From assembly GCA_963556695.1 (NCBI GenBank), contig CAUWAG010000010.1:3596001-3660000 (forward strand): a stretch of DNA of 64,000 nt, given 5' to 3'. This document shows positions 21,025-32,937 of the stretch, piece after piece; positions within the stretch are counted from its first letter, which is position 1; every line of letters starts with the position of its first letter. The position numbers were made by a program, and so were the translations under genes. The notes under the pieces were generated by a model that was not told the origin of the DNA, did no database searches, and was given only the letters and a program-made list of their open reading frames with translations. This stretch comes from Anthostomella pinea. Its lineage: Eukaryota; Ascomycota; Sordariomycetes; Xylariales; Xylariaceae.

Positions 21025-21702
21025 TTAGTAAAGCCCGGATATAAAGTTGATATACCAAAATCTCAACCCGTCCTCGCCCTTGCCAATGTCGAGACCAGGG
21101 CCCCAGAAAGTACATAAATACGGCCAAGCGCTCAATGATTTAACCGCATTAAGCACACACTCCCCGTCGCGAAAGCCTGGCGGTGGCAAGGTATGGGGGT
21201 GCAAGAGCAGCTCCAATTTGTCAAGGTGCCCGAACAGCTTCTGCGCCGTACTTGTCGTACAAACACGGAACATACGCCAGCACTGGGCGCCCAACCCGAT
21301 GCGTGATGGCCGGCGGTGAAGGGGATCCAGCTGTTGGATCGTGTCGAGCAGGACTTCGAGGCTTCGCGGGGAGGCTTCACTCAGTATGGCGAGCATATCT
21401 GTAGTCGGATTGAGGTACAGAGGCCGCACACCGTCGCTGTTATCCGTACCCGTGTCGAGAGACAGCACGACCGAGTAATGGGACTGCGCAAGGAGGCGGG
21501 ACTCGGAGCACGCGGACAGGGCCGCTGGGTTGCTGTTGTATGACTTGAAGTGGACCAATTGTGTCTCTCTCGGATACTTTGTGTCGTGGTGCAATTCGAT
21601 CACTCGCGGGTTGAACGAGCCTTCCCAGATCTTGATGCGCAGCTCTGGTGGGAGCGAGCGTAAGAGCGGGAACTCGGCGAGGACTGCCGGTGGGTTTGTC
21701 AT
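21025..21702 (-). CDS. 2EXR domain protein
   Basis: Uninterrupted 225-aa frame. Residues ~8-30 (AEFPLLRSLPPELRIKIW, then FNPRVIEL) are the signature of the 2EXR domain common in filamentous ascomycetes, an F-box-like N-terminal segment of unknown biochemical role. A typical ALSACSESRLLAQSHY segment follows at ~60 and a hydrophobic TDMLAIL near ~100. No signal peptide or membrane segment. Length is at the short end for the family. The next gene on the left is convergent. The function is unknown. Confidence 0.8.
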   Translation of the reverse strand: MTNPPAVLAEFPLLRSLPPELRIKIWEGSFNPRVIELHHDTKYPRETQLVHFKSYNSNPAALSACSESRLLAQSHYSVVLSLDTGTDNSDGVRPLYLNPTTDMLAILSEASPRSLEVLLDTIQQLDPLHRRPSRIGLGAQCWRMFRVCTTSTAQKLFGHLDKLELLLHPHTLPPPGFRDGECVLNAVKSLSAWPYLCTFWGPGLDIGKGEDGLRFWYINFISGLY

Positions 21703-22264
21703 TGCTGTGGTTAATGAAGGTTGTGACGCGTCTTTTCGCTTGATGCGACGGGTAGTTCCTGAGTCTCGAGGAACGCTGTAGGTGTTGACGGTGTGTTTCG
21801 TGTTGGGGTTGATGCAGGAGACTTCGTGTTCCTAACCGAGCAGATTGAGAGATGGTATTAATCTTGGAAATCAATTCAGGCTCTGCCGCCACCTTAAGCA
21901 CATGGACGAGTTGTTTTGTTTTGTTTTTTGTGGCTCATAGCTGAACCTTATTAATCTTCTCCCTCATCCCTAACGCTACTTGTTGAATGGGAGCCGGAGA
22001 TAGACACCGGAAGATCTCCAGTGGGGCAGAGACGCACAGGGCATCTGACCCACCAAGAAGACAGATAATCAATCTCTGCACGCAGAGCAGAACAAGCAAT
22101 AGCATCAATCAACATCCGTGTATTCAACACTACTGCTTAGTATGACTTTAACGAAACCTTTATCTGCTCCGCTTTATATAATAGCCGTGGCGGAAAACCA
22201 GATTAGATTGTTATATAATAGTTATTCCATATATTATAAGGCTATATTAATAAGAAACCAAGTT

Positions 22265-22331
<67 letters not shown>

Positions 22332-22804
22332 GTCCGTTCGTAATTTTATAACTACCTTAAATAAAGAGACGGCGAGCGCGCTGCCTATTTTGGCATGTTC
22401 TGCCTCTAAGTCCGGCAGTGCATTTGCCAGCAATCCGACGCCGCTTTAAGCTGCATACCCCACCATGCCCCACCATGCCTATTGGCCTTGTACTTTGATG
22501 TATCGTTCAAAGTACATCATGACCCAAATCCTGGACTCTTATTCAGTTCGGTATCTGGCACCGATGCTGTGTCTTTTCCCTTCCCTTGCTTACTCGGCCT
22601 GCCAGCAGTATAACCAGAGATGGCTCTTATATTTCTTTTAAATACCAGCTCTCTCGCTTTAGTTGGTTACAATGCGTGGACAAAAGTCTCCACCCGATCC
22701 CCAATTTTACCCCTTCCATCTACTATACCCTCCAACTCAATTGAACCATAACGCATCCAATTCTGGTGATAGAATTCTCAAATAAATTGTATTTAATAAC
22801 TAAG
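21703..22804. other. boundary region, AT-rich with microsatellite
   Basis: From ~22130 base composition drops to AT-rich sequence with a TAA microsatellite, marking the start of the repeat-rich half. The 18-mer at 22333-22350 recurs at ~63945. No gene seen. Confidence 0.5.
22266..22331. repeat. (TAA)n microsatellite, ~22 units
   Basis: Pure trinucleotide run embedded in AT-rich DNA. Confidence 0.95.
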
Positions 22805-23911
22805 TCAATAGTGTGTATACCAACCACCGGCGCGCCTCACTACAGCTATTCGGTCCTCCAGTGACTCCATCAAGGCCCGAACCTGCTCTGGATCGATCTC
22901 TGACCACACCTGCTCAATTAACTCGTGTGCGTAGCAATAATGGGGGATATTATCCTTCAATTCAGAAAATTCAGGCTCGATTTCACGTATGTTCTTCTTC
23001 AGAAGTCGCTAAACGTGCTCAATTGGGTTTATATTGGGGCTATGAGGAGGCCAATCAATACAGTGGATGTCGTGCTCCTCCATCCACTTTAGAACACCGC
23101 CAGTGAGGTGAATTTTCGCGTTATTTTGAGCAAAAGGATCTCCAGCCTCGTAGAACGGAAGCAGGCCTTCTTTAAGAACCCATTTGTATGACTCTGCGGA
23201 TACTCCTCCGCGCGGAGCATCCGGATCGAGTGGGCAGAAAACCAACTTGTCTAGTCCTCCTTCTCCGCCGCGTAGCCAGATCATAGACCACACCATTATC
23301 AAAATACGAGATTTGCCGTGATCCGTCTCGTTCACGAGATCATAACAGTACCACTCTGAAGAGAATCGGATGGCCCAATCGCCTGGATTATCGGATGAGT
23401 TTTGGACCGTACATTTGTCTGAGAACATAGCTCGCAACAACTCTTCCAGGCGCTCTGGTGTGCTATAATAATTGGCAAAAGCGAGCCTCTTCTTAGCGTC
23501 CTTATCTGTGAGCTTGATTCACTTCGCTGCGCGCCACTTCTGGAGGCCGTGTGCGTGACATATCCTCTTGATAGACTTGGGAGAACACGAAACACAGGCT
23601 TTGTTTTGAATTTTCTGCCACGTCGCCCTGGAGAGCTCTCTCGTCTTTTCGATCACATGAGTGCGTTTGTGAGTATTCAAAACGGGTGGGCGACCGCTCC
23701 TTGGGGCAGATTTCGGTGTAGAAGTGGCCTCAAAGTTGGTGGTAATATCGGAGATGGTTTTCAGGCGCTTTGTTTTAAACGCGGTTACAACATCCCTATG
23801 CATTCTGCCGTCAATTCGCGTCGCCACGATTGCCGAGCGAGCTTTTGAAGTGAATTTGCCGTTAGTGACGCGATTACCGCTTAATTCGTCCCCAAAAGAT
23901 CGTAAATCCAT
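22805..23911 (-). pseudogene. Tc1/mariner-type transposase, decayed
   Basis: One frame from a likely ATG at 23911 to TGA 22805-22807 (369 codons, the usual Tc1 size); the frame is in fact open to 24091. In order: an N-terminal HTH region (MHRDVVTAFKTKRLKTISDI), a proline-Arg linker (PRSGRPPVL), MFSDKCTVQ (first Asp), FAQNNAKIHLTGG (second acidic position, here Asn), and WPPHSPNINPIEHV with Glu 34 residues further on: a DD34E arrangement. Two in-frame stops (TGA at 23519-23521, and TAG after PIEHV) fall where related transposases have Trp, so both fit a TGG-to-stop change. The Asp-to-Asn change would itself abolish catalysis. I could not find convincing terminal repeats, so element ends are not given. 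Confidence 0.85.
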
Positions 23912-24127
23912 TATCAATTGCGGTGTTGAGAGAGTGGTGAAGTCGAAGGGTGATTGACGCGTTATTTTAATTTGAAGGAGATTGTGGTGGGTCGGGCGGA
24001 GACTTTTGTCCACCCAGTTTAACAATGTTTTTGTTTTCTTTTCCTCTTTACCTCCAGTTGAGTAAGCGCAACGTCTTCTAATGAACTGCACTTATTATGA
24101 TTGAGTATCCCTTACAACTTTATTAGC

Positions 24128-26542
24128 ATGGCCCGCCAACGCGTCCACAATGACCCATGCGACTCACAAGTCACCGACAACCTGTACGGCACAGTCGCAT
24201 CTTTCTCCGCAGTAGGGGATGCAGATGCTGACGACTTCCTTGACGTGGACGGGGATGCATCCAGCCCAAAGAGCGACGTGACGGATGTGAAGGACTTTAG
24301 TAATGACAATTCCAATGTTGCAGATCAAGTCCACCTCTTTGTAGGGAATGTTCATCCGCCGGAGTACTATCAGAGGGCGCTACAAGAGTTCAAAGAGAGT
24401 GCTTATAACGTCAGAGATTACAGTCCTGGAAGCACTATACAACTTGACACAATCAAGAAGCAGTGACGGACATAAGTCATTCTAGTGCTTTATGTCTTCT
24501 CATGCTAACGATATTTTTCTGGCAGGTTCTGCACCGACGTTGTGGGACGGGATCCCCAGACTTGCTTCGAGTCTATTGATATCCGTCACCTCTACAACTG
24601 TTTTGATTGGTCTTTGAATCAAATAATTGGTAAGAATGGACAGAAAAAAAGGGGAACAAAGAAAAACAATTTACTAGGCACAAATTGGAAGGTCTTTTGT
24701 CTTGTGTATGAGACGGCCATAGGTGCGAAGCTTAATCCGAAATTGAATAACAACATACATAAGGTAAATAGGAATTTGATCACCTACCAAAGACCTATTT
24801 CTAATATTTTCTTTCAGGTCTTAAGATTACTAGCGAAGAAACACAAACTAAGCGACCAAAAGAGGGACAACCGCTATATGACTATTGACGACCTCAAAGC
24901 GGAGATTGAGACGACACTGAGCACGACAAGGAAGTCGTTTGACCTCGGGGAGCTCCGGATTCTTACCGTTTTATTTCTTCTCTTCCTGGCTCCTGCCGGC
25001 TCGCGCCCAAAATCCATCTTGCGGCTCCAATTTGGAGATAGTCGGGTTGTATTAGCAAGAGATCTTGACGGCGGGCCATACAAGCTTTTGATCAAGTTTA
25101 TTCTCAAGTTTATTAAGATGTACCTTGGGACAAAAGATGCATAAGTATTCTATCCTGGCATCTTAAGGCTTTTCTATATTGATATTATGGGTGCCTTAGT
25201 AAGACCTTTATGATCCCCGAGACCATGTTTGATCCATCTTTGCTTCTTAGCCCTTATGTCTTCCTCCTTAGTATCTTGTTCTAATATCAAGCTTTTTGGG
25301 CTCCTAGCCTTGTTTCTTCTCGCCATCTATACGATCTTGATATCCACCCCGGCAAGAAGGAGTTGCCTTCGCCACTTAGAGACGACCTCAAAGGCGTACG
25401 CATATTCCGCCGAGTTATACGACTGCTACCGGGCTGCAGATATCACAGGCGGAACCTATCACTTATGGCGTGATGTTGGGTTGGATTAAGAAGATTGAAG
25501 AGATTTTAGGCCTTTAATACCCAATTATCGCATATTCATTGCGGTATAATGCAGGCAATGAATTGGACCAGAGCCGTACGTTCTACCTTTACTTCTAAGG
25601 AATCTATTGTGCTGACGTTCCAATGCAGCCAATATTAGTGAAGCACTCTGTGACCTGACGCTAGACCACGCCAACTCAACCTCTTTTCAAAAGCATTACC
25701 TCGGTCGCGCTGTTTGTGCAGACCTATGGGGAATCCTTTGCGGCCAGAAGCCACAACAAGCACTATTAAAATAATCCTGTAGTATCGGTTATTTGATGAG
25801 TAAGCGGCGGCAAGTAGATCTTACTCTTGGGCAAGCGGCATCCGTTAACACAGATCCCAACGTGAGGTGGCTTACAAGACAACTCAAGAACCTACGACTA
25901 GGGACAAAACAACAGATCAATGTGCAGCGGGAACTTTGAAATCTAAAGCAGAGGCTGAAGAGGTTGCTCCTCCAAAAGATCCGAGAAGACTGGACACACG
26001 AGCAGGTCATAGATGACATCGAACATCAATTACAAGGCGTCGCATTCACTAAGCCTGTACCGGTAGACATAGCCCATCGTCCATAAGTTCCAGCGCAAAA
26101 ATGACTAGTTAAGGCCCTGACTACGCCTGTCGACCCTACTCTTCAAGGCCAATATTGACGAAGGGACGATGCCATCAATGCAATCATTACCTATTGTAGC
26201 GTTAAGAAAGGACAAACTTCACGTCATAAATTCATCTTGCCGACCAAGGACGTATAATCCAAACCCACATATGGGCCACAAAAGGATAACCCCGTGTCTA
26301 TTATTAGGCTGTCTGTATTTGTCCGCAATAACAGAGAAAGACCTAGTAGATGCTTCCTATGCATTGGAGCCGCACTTCCTCTAGAGCTTGATGACCCTCG
26401 TGTAGAAGATCTCATACATGAATTCTGTACCCTAAGAGATCTGACGGAGCACTTTAAGCAGAAACATTTATCCCTTTTGGCGCAAGATTCAATATCAGAA
26501 TATAAAGTCTATGACTTCATACTGTCTTTTAAGATGCATTAA
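24128..26542 (+). pseudogene. DUF3435 tyrosine-recombinase-like gene (Starship captain type, often mislabelled FluG), decayed
   Basis: Reading in phase across small introns (24463-24527 with GCTAAC branch site; 24776-24818; one near 25582-25628) gives the DUF3435 series: YYQRALQEFKESAYNV, RDPQTCFESIDIRHLYNCFD, NWKVFCLVYETAIGAK, RYMTIDDLKAEIETTLSTT, LLFLAPAGSRPKSILRLQFG, YNAGNELDQS, DHANSTSFQKHYLGRAVCA, and a C-terminal C2H2-like RCFLCIGAAL...HFKQKH. GSRP and HYLGR hold the positions of the recombinase Arg and Tyr. At least eight in-frame stops close it (for example near 25288, 25420, 25772, 25939). Starship captains sit at the 5' edge of very large elements and read inward, so any Starship would extend to the right of ~24 kb; I could not identify its edges. 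The gene cannot be functional in this copy. Confidence 0.78.
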
Positions 26543-26822
26543 CAAAACCATGCCCTGCGGGTTCACGGCACTGTGTCATAAGGGCTTTCATATATCCAAG
26601 TGTAGTAAAGCTAAGAAATAGGCAACGGGGACATACAGATGATATGGGGTCTTGGAAACAGCGGATGATAACTTGAATTTATCGAAGTGCATTTTATTAG
26701 ATATAGCCCTACTGAACGATTTTGAAGATATATTATATTATACATATGTTACGTTCTTTGTCAATCTTGTATTTTCTATCTGTATGCTGATGGCTCGGTC
26801 CACCTGACCTGTCTTGCCTAAC
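26543..26822. other. AT-rich spacer, no gene
   Basis: Separates the DUF3435 relic from the first heptamer array. Nothing recognisable. Confidence 0.4.
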
Positions 26823-26972
26823 ACCGCCTACCTGATCAAGACGACTGCTCAATCCAGAAATCGGGCACCGCATGCTTTTCCAGACACCGCCTGCTTAACT
26901 CGGACACCGCCTGCTTAGATAGGACACCGCCTGCTTAGATTGGACACCGCCTGCTTAGATCAGACACCGCCT
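26823..26972 (+). repeat. left array of heptamer ACCGCCT, 20-bp period
   Basis: Five copies start at 26886, 26906, 26926, 26946 and 26966, exactly 20 bp apart, within a unit GGACACCGCCTGCTTAGAT; further copies lie at 26823 and, degenerate, at 26866. Confidence 0.9.
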
Positions 26973-26989
26973 TTAAATCAGGTGAGTGA

Positions 26990-27205
26990 TGTGACAGCCT
27001 GCACAGACCTTCTCACATGACAAGCGGATACTTCCCAATAGGAGAAGGATCTGACCAAAGGATCCCCTTAAAGGGGCAACCTCCCACTGTACCTATCTCT
27101 CTCTCTCTCTCTTCCTTTCCTCTCTAGTCTTGATATCCTTGTCAATAGAGTAATAGCTGCTTGCTGCCGGCCATGTCCCAGCTCCTCAGTACGCTCGCCG
27201 TGACA
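26990..27205. mobile_element. solo LTR, 216 bp
   Basis: Starts TGTGACAGCC and ends CTCGCCGTGACA (TG...CA ends), flanked by the 5-bp duplication AGTGA (26985-26989 and 27206-27210). The interior has a CT-rich tract as seen in many LTRs. It interrupts the space between the two heptamer arrays. A related LTR-like end occurs at 39281-39292. Confidence 0.8.
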
Positions 27206-27228
27206 AGTGAGGAGTAGGCAAATCTAAT

Positions 27229-27337
27229 AGGCGGTAAATGAGCGGAATAGGCACTAATTAAGAGGGCAGGCAGGCGGTAAAAAGAACAAGCAGGCGGTGA
27301 GTGAATGGGTAGGCGGTAGGAGAAAAGGGCAGGTGGT
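27229..27337 (-). repeat. right array of heptamer AGGCGGT (inverted), ~20-bp period
   Basis: Copies start at 27229, 27272, 27292, 27311 and a variant (AGGTGGT) at 27331, with a degenerate one near 27248; orientation is opposite to the left array and spacing is again 19-21 bp. Confidence 0.85.
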
Positions 27338-27637
27338 GAGCTGTAGGTAGGGATAGGGCGGGTTTTAGATAGCTAGTGACACCGAGATGGTACGGGGTCT
27401 ACGCTTCCTTCATCTGGTACGTGCATAAACTTGCGTTGTGTGCCATTATTTTCTCGCGTATCGCCACTCCCGCGCGTGCTGTTGGCCGTCTTGTAACCTC
27501 GAGAGTCCTTGCCTAGATACTGCCTGGTGAATATATCTTTCATTATTCAAACTATTTAATACTGTTAGGTACGACTCCTTGCATGCCTTTATCACGCTTG
27601 TTTGATTTCGTATTGATCTAAGAAACCACTTTGCTGA

Positions 27638-27875
27638 ATGGACATATGTCACTATAGTTCCAAATGCTTTGACACGAAGCCCAAGGTATGCACTCCCATT
27701 CGATGTTACCCTTTTTCATCTCGCGCATGGCGCCATATGATACGAGCTAACTCATCCCCAGGTCAACTGGGAGAAGCTTGCTGCCAGAGCCGGCTTCAAG
27801 GACGCTGCCGCAGCCAGAGCTCACTACGAAATATTTCTCAAGCCCAACGGCGCCAACACCTCCCTGACCACCTGA
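27638..27875 (+). pseudogene. fragment of a small Myb/SANT-like protein gene
   Basis: Two coding pieces, 27638-27685 and 27762-27875, join in phase over a 76-bp intron with a GAGCTAAC branch site. The product reads CFDTKPK then VNWEKLAARAGFKDAAAARA and HYEIFLKP, the pattern of short fungal proteins in which a single Myb/SANT-like helix triplet (W...LA...G...A.AR) recognises DNA. Only ~53 residues are recovered, and the usual N-terminal helix is missing, so this is probably a truncated relic. Assignment rests on pattern, not on search. Confidence 0.4.
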
Positions 27876-29045
27876 GAGAATCCCCATGATCTTAAGGACT
27901 GTCTCGAACGAACCGAGGCCCGTCATAACGTCAAAAAGGAAGAGAGTAGATATACTGATAGCTATTTCGCCAGCGACATATACAATATGAAGGACAGCGA
28001 GGTCTGATGCATACTCAGGAAATGCTCACACATCATACAGGCACGGATTCATAGTCCAATAGCCCAATTAGTCAAGGCATACGACCATTTGGATCTGAGA
28101 CGGGGCAAGAGAATATGTTTGGGTTTCTCAATGCGCTTATATTTATTACTTCCCTATCTATTCGGTCGTTATTCGCTCTCGATACTAATATGACAGACCC
28201 GCTCGAAGAGATCGCTGACGGCACCTCTCGCTCCCTATTTAGAATCGCCTGTAGCTGCCGCTATAGAAGGTCGATGCCTAATGACGGCAGCAGACCGAAT
28301 AAACCACCAGTCTAGAGTCCCGGACCAGGGGAATCACACCCAGTGCTCTGACTGGCCCAGTGGTGGTAATGGTCCAGCATCCACAGTCACTCTCACTACC
28401 CGTCTCTCGCCTTGGCACCGCACAGCAGCCATGTGCAGATGCGTACTGCACACCTGAAGCGGGCTTCCCATCCAGTCCAGGCGGCACATGCCCAGGCAGG
28501 CTCGATTGCCATCTTTGTAACTGTTGGATTAAAGGTGAGCACAGAGGGCACTTTGATAGGTAGACACCGGAACCTAGTTGTTCCGTCTCGATCCAGCCCC
28601 CTCTAGCACAAAACTGCCACGGTCGCACAAGGACACTCCAGACACACAGAATACACACACACACTTCAACCTCACGATTGGCTCAAATCTGACAGTAACG
28701 CACCATCATTCCACCAATGTAGCATTGGCTGTCTTTGCCCTCGCCGCGTTCAATACAAGGTGTGATCTCGACAATGCCATCCAAGGCGCAGGATGAGTAG
28801 TGATGGTAGGGACTAAGAGACCTCTCCAAGACTGGAGCAGGGCATGGGTCAAACCGAAGTTGCGGCTGATACAAAGCGATGTCGAAAGATTTGCTGCGAG
28901 ACTTGTGTAGGTCCGTGATGTAGATGGTTGACGGAGCATTCGGCAACTTGAGCCTGAAATTAGACTGGTCGCATAACCACATGGTGCCGTAAGGTCCAAG
29001 TGTGACCTTTCGCCCACGATTTGTAGCAAACTAACAGCTGCATAA
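27876..29045. other. no confident gene
   Basis: Several short open frames without domains. The minus-strand frame ending near 28955 (LMQLLVCYKSWAKG) may be the continuation of the ORF on the far side of LINE1 (see 34642-34939). Confidence 0.35.
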
Positions 29046-29253
29046 GTTTTGATTGATTGATTGATTGATTGATTGTATTTAACGTGGGGGGTAGCTCCTC
29101 AGTAGTGCAAACCACGCCTCCCAGAGCCTCAGTATCGCAGGGTTGTGGAGGTCTCAAGATAATAAATACAGTCAGTCCCGCTCACGGGCCCATCCCCGTT
29201 GTTGCAGCGATATGACCTTGGGGTCATCCATCTGGTCCTTCAAGAAAAGCTAT

Positions 29254-32200
29254 CTATCGGGGGCAGATTGTTGAAAAGAACTTGCTCTTCTCCACAAATT
29301 TTGCCCATTCTGTGCTCCTCTCCTCTAAATATTGTAAACAAGCTGTCCTAAGCGAGTACCTAGGCAGTAGCCAGTTTTTCCCCAGTCTCTTACAGAAGAA
29401 AATATGTTGTGGTGTTTTCTTCTCACCACAGCTGCAGTGATCATTCGAGTCTGTATGCCCAAATCGTTCATGATATCTGGCAAAGTCGCCATGTCTAGAT
29501 CTGGCCGTTAGAAGTCTGTGTAAAGTACTTCTCTTAAAAGATATAAGGTCTCTTTCAGTTACTGTATGTAAGTATACTTCTTGATATCTAGGTTCTGATT
29601 GGTCTTTTTATTATTGGTTGAACTCTTTTTTGCCCTTTTTTTTGAGATCTCTCTTGACCCAAGAGATTATAGGAAGGTTTATTATATCTGTTTCTAGCAT
29701 GGTATCCTTTTTTGTTAGTGTGTTGGCAGCTTCGTTGCCATTAATATCTCTGTGTCCAGGAATCCACTTGATAGTCACTCTAGGAGTGTGTGCTGTGGCA
29801 AGTTCTTGAAATCGTAGAAAAATGTTCTGTGATGTCTCGGGTGGAGTCCCATTGAGCCCATCTATCACTGACGTGTTGTCCAGGCAGACATATAGCTGTT
29901 TTCTGTGTCCAATTGCCCTGGCTGCTACAAGACCTTGGAGAGCATCATAGATTTCAGCATCTACTACTTCTGCTTGGAAAAGTCTGCCCTTTCCCCGGTA
30001 TACTTCTTGTGTAGTGCCGCCTTTCCTGATGGTATAACCCCATTCAGTGCGGGTTATGCCTTGGTCGTCCAATTATGATCCATCTGAATAAATGACAAGG
30101 TCAGTGTTCACGTTTCTCTCCTGTAGCCATTGCTTGAAGAGCTCTGTTTCTTTGTCTTTGTCTTTATGGATTGGGGGCTTCTTTTATAATGGCCTGGTAA
30201 GTGTTGGTCTCTGGAAGTCAGGGACTAGCTAGAAGCTCCTTTGTAGCCTTGTTGGATTCTTGCAAGCTTGTATTTGGAGCCTGCCAACAAGAGGGTGTCT
30301 CTGGTCTATTCGTCCTAGTTGGAGGCCGTGACGTCGTCTTATTGACTCTGCAAGAACTCTTGCTGGGGGAATCTGCAATTCAAAGTGTAGGATATGTCCA
30401 GGGTGTGTTTTCCAGACTGGCAAGATAGCCCTGATCGTTGTTCGTAATACGGCATCTATTGTTCTAAGAAGCCCCTTAATATGACATGCTGATGTCCCAC
30501 CTAAGCTCCCAACTTTCTTGTTTCCTGGGTACCAGGCCTCCAGGCTGTGTGTAAGAATAGGAATAACACAAGCTTTCATAGCCCTCTTGGTTGATTATAC
30601 TAGAAGTCCTTTGACTGTGTTGCATAGTCTTCAAAGGTGATTTGCTACCTTATTAGCTTTCTTGGCCCAGTAGGAAACGTGATCTTTGAAGTTTAGTTTT
30701 CTATCTAGGAAGACACCCAGTCATCGCATGGAGTCCTTTGTTATTTTGTTCATTGTCTTGTGGCGGACTGGAGGGTTGTCTGAGTTCTTTTTCCTTGAGA
30801 AGTGCATGATCTCAGTTTTGTCAGGGTCAAATTTAATAGCGTTGTTATATTCTTATTAACTGAGCAAATAAAGATTTTCAGAAGCCTCTATAGCTGTTTC
30901 TTTAAGGTTCTTTCTAATGCAGAGAATCGCTAGATCGTCTCCATACCTAAAGCGTCTTTTTTTTATACCAAGTCGGGCACAGATTGGCTCTGTATACAGC
31001 ATGTAAAGGATTGGAGAGGCTGGTGAGCCTTGTAGTAGCCCACAAATAAGAGCTTTAATATCGGTCACAATACCTTCAAACTGAACCCTTGCGGACCGCT
31101 CGGACATGAATGACTGGACCCATCTTATAAGAAAGCCCGGCCAGCCCTGTTCTCTCATGCGAACCACCAGCTGTCCCATTAGGGCAGCATCAAAGGCCCC
31201 TTTCACATCTGACGTGACTACTGTTGCAACGAGGCCTTGGTCGAGGGCCTGCTCAATATCGTGTTTGAGTGCAGCTACCAGGTCAGTGGCAGAGCGCTTT
31301 GGTAGAGCTCCAAAATATTGTGGAGCTAGAATTCCAAGTTTGACAACAAACCAGGTAATTCTTTTTGCGATGAGTCGTTCTAGGCCTTTGCCAAGACACG
31401 ATAGTAGCGATATTGGTCTGTAGGCCCTGGGATTGGAGTAGTCTTTCTTTCCTGGTTTTGGGATCATCACCACCTCAGCTACTTTGAATGGTTTAGGGTG
31501 GTGTCTAATCTGTAGACAAGTCTAGAAAAGGGCTCTGATATGTTCTTTAATGAATGGCCAGCAAGCTTTCAGAATCTATACTGTGAGGGTATCTATTCCC
31601 GGGGAGTTGCTCTTGGTCCCTAAAGTGCACCCTTCAGCCTCTTCCAGTCCGACATGGTATTCAAGGGGGATGTATGGCTTGGGTTGTGTGATCTGAGCGG
31701 ACCAGGGGTTGATGATATCGTTGTCTGAGGTACTTCGTTCAAGCGTGGCTGAGTGTAATGTATTTGCCTTGCTCTCTTGTAACTCGAATATTTGGTCTCT
31801 TATGATGATTAGAGGGGAACGCAATCTTGCTGATAGCTTATGCCAAGAGACGATTCTGTATAGGTCCTTTGGCTCAGTTGTTGAATTAATTAGAGTCTGC
31901 CATTTCTCTCTCTTAGCTTTCTGAATCACGCGGCAAAATTCCTGTCGGGCTGAATTCCGCCTTTCTTGGCTTGTAGTCTATTTAGAAAGGGCCCTGTATG
32001 TCTGAACAGCTGCTTTGCAGTCATCATTCCACCAAGCAGTGGGCCTAGATTAACGGGGCTTCTTGCCCATTGTCCTGATACAGCCTTGGATCATGTTGAT
32101 CAAGCTTTGTGTAAAGGCATCTACCTGGCCAGGGGATACACCCAGCCGGGGGAGTTCATGAATCCTGGTTTGGACATTATTTGCCAGCTCTTGTAGTTTA

Positions 32201-32937
32201 TCGTCCGGTACTATCCAATGATTGGCCTTGGGGACTCGGTCTAGATCTCCCTGAATTGGGACAACTATTCGTAATGTCTCATGATCTGAAGTGCACTGGA
32301 GTGCATCATTCACTGAGGCTTTGGCCATGAAGACATCTGAGAACACCAGATCTAGTACATTTCCGTCATCATGTGTTGGGACATCTGGTTCAGAAATCAG
32401 ATCCAGTCCGTGGTCTGCCATAGTCTGTGCAAGTATGACACCACCATGATATCCTGGATTGCTCGAGTCCCAGGATGTGTCACCAGCATTGAAATCTCCA
32501 GCTATAATGCAGCGAGTCCATACTTCCAGAATATCATCCCCTTCCTGTGGGTTGTCACATGGCCAGTAGACACTGGCAAATGTAATGCCTTGTACCTTGA
32601 CCCAGGTGATGTCTTGTATAGCATAGGGCTGAAATTGATCCGCTTAAAGGTGTTTTCTTATATAGATGAGAGATCTGGGCCTTATACTGCCGCTGTCCCA
32701 GGAATCTACTGGGGAATATATACCGTAATTGGGGTGTGTCTTTACTCCCATTCTCCTGCCTGGTGGTATGCCAACCCAGGGCTCTTGTATCAGAATAATG
32801 TCTGCTTGTTCTCCTTTGTAGTCAGCCAGGTTGATGGCTAACTCTGTAGGGCCTGCACTCTTTTGTCCTCCTACTATATTCACAGAATGGATGACTAGAT
32901 GCCTGTATCGATATGTTCCGTTTGATGTACCTAACAT
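29254..32937 (-). pseudogene. LINE1 ORF2: endonuclease, reverse transcriptase, RNase H, CCHC finger
   Basis: All pieces lie in one frame (1228 codons) from ATG 32937 to TAG 29254, closed by about ten internal stops and no detected indel. Order: endonuclease start ADIILIQEPWVG, endonuclease end (THDDGNVLDLVFSD ... CTSDHETL), reverse transcriptase (KDYSNPRAYRPISLLSCLGK, SDVKGAFDAALMG, GLLQGSPASPILYMLY, RFRYGDDLAIL), RNase H (YVCLDNTSVIDGL, IKWIPGHRDINGNEAAN), and CSCGEKKTPQHIFFC. The usual YADD box reads YGDD. Most stops are TAA/TAG where Gln is expected, as from C-to-T at CpA. ORF2 begins inside the end of ORF1. Confidence 0.88.

Noticed and set aside
26823..27337. CRISPR-like array
   Set aside because: Eukaryotic context, 20-bp period without unique spacers, and inverted second half.
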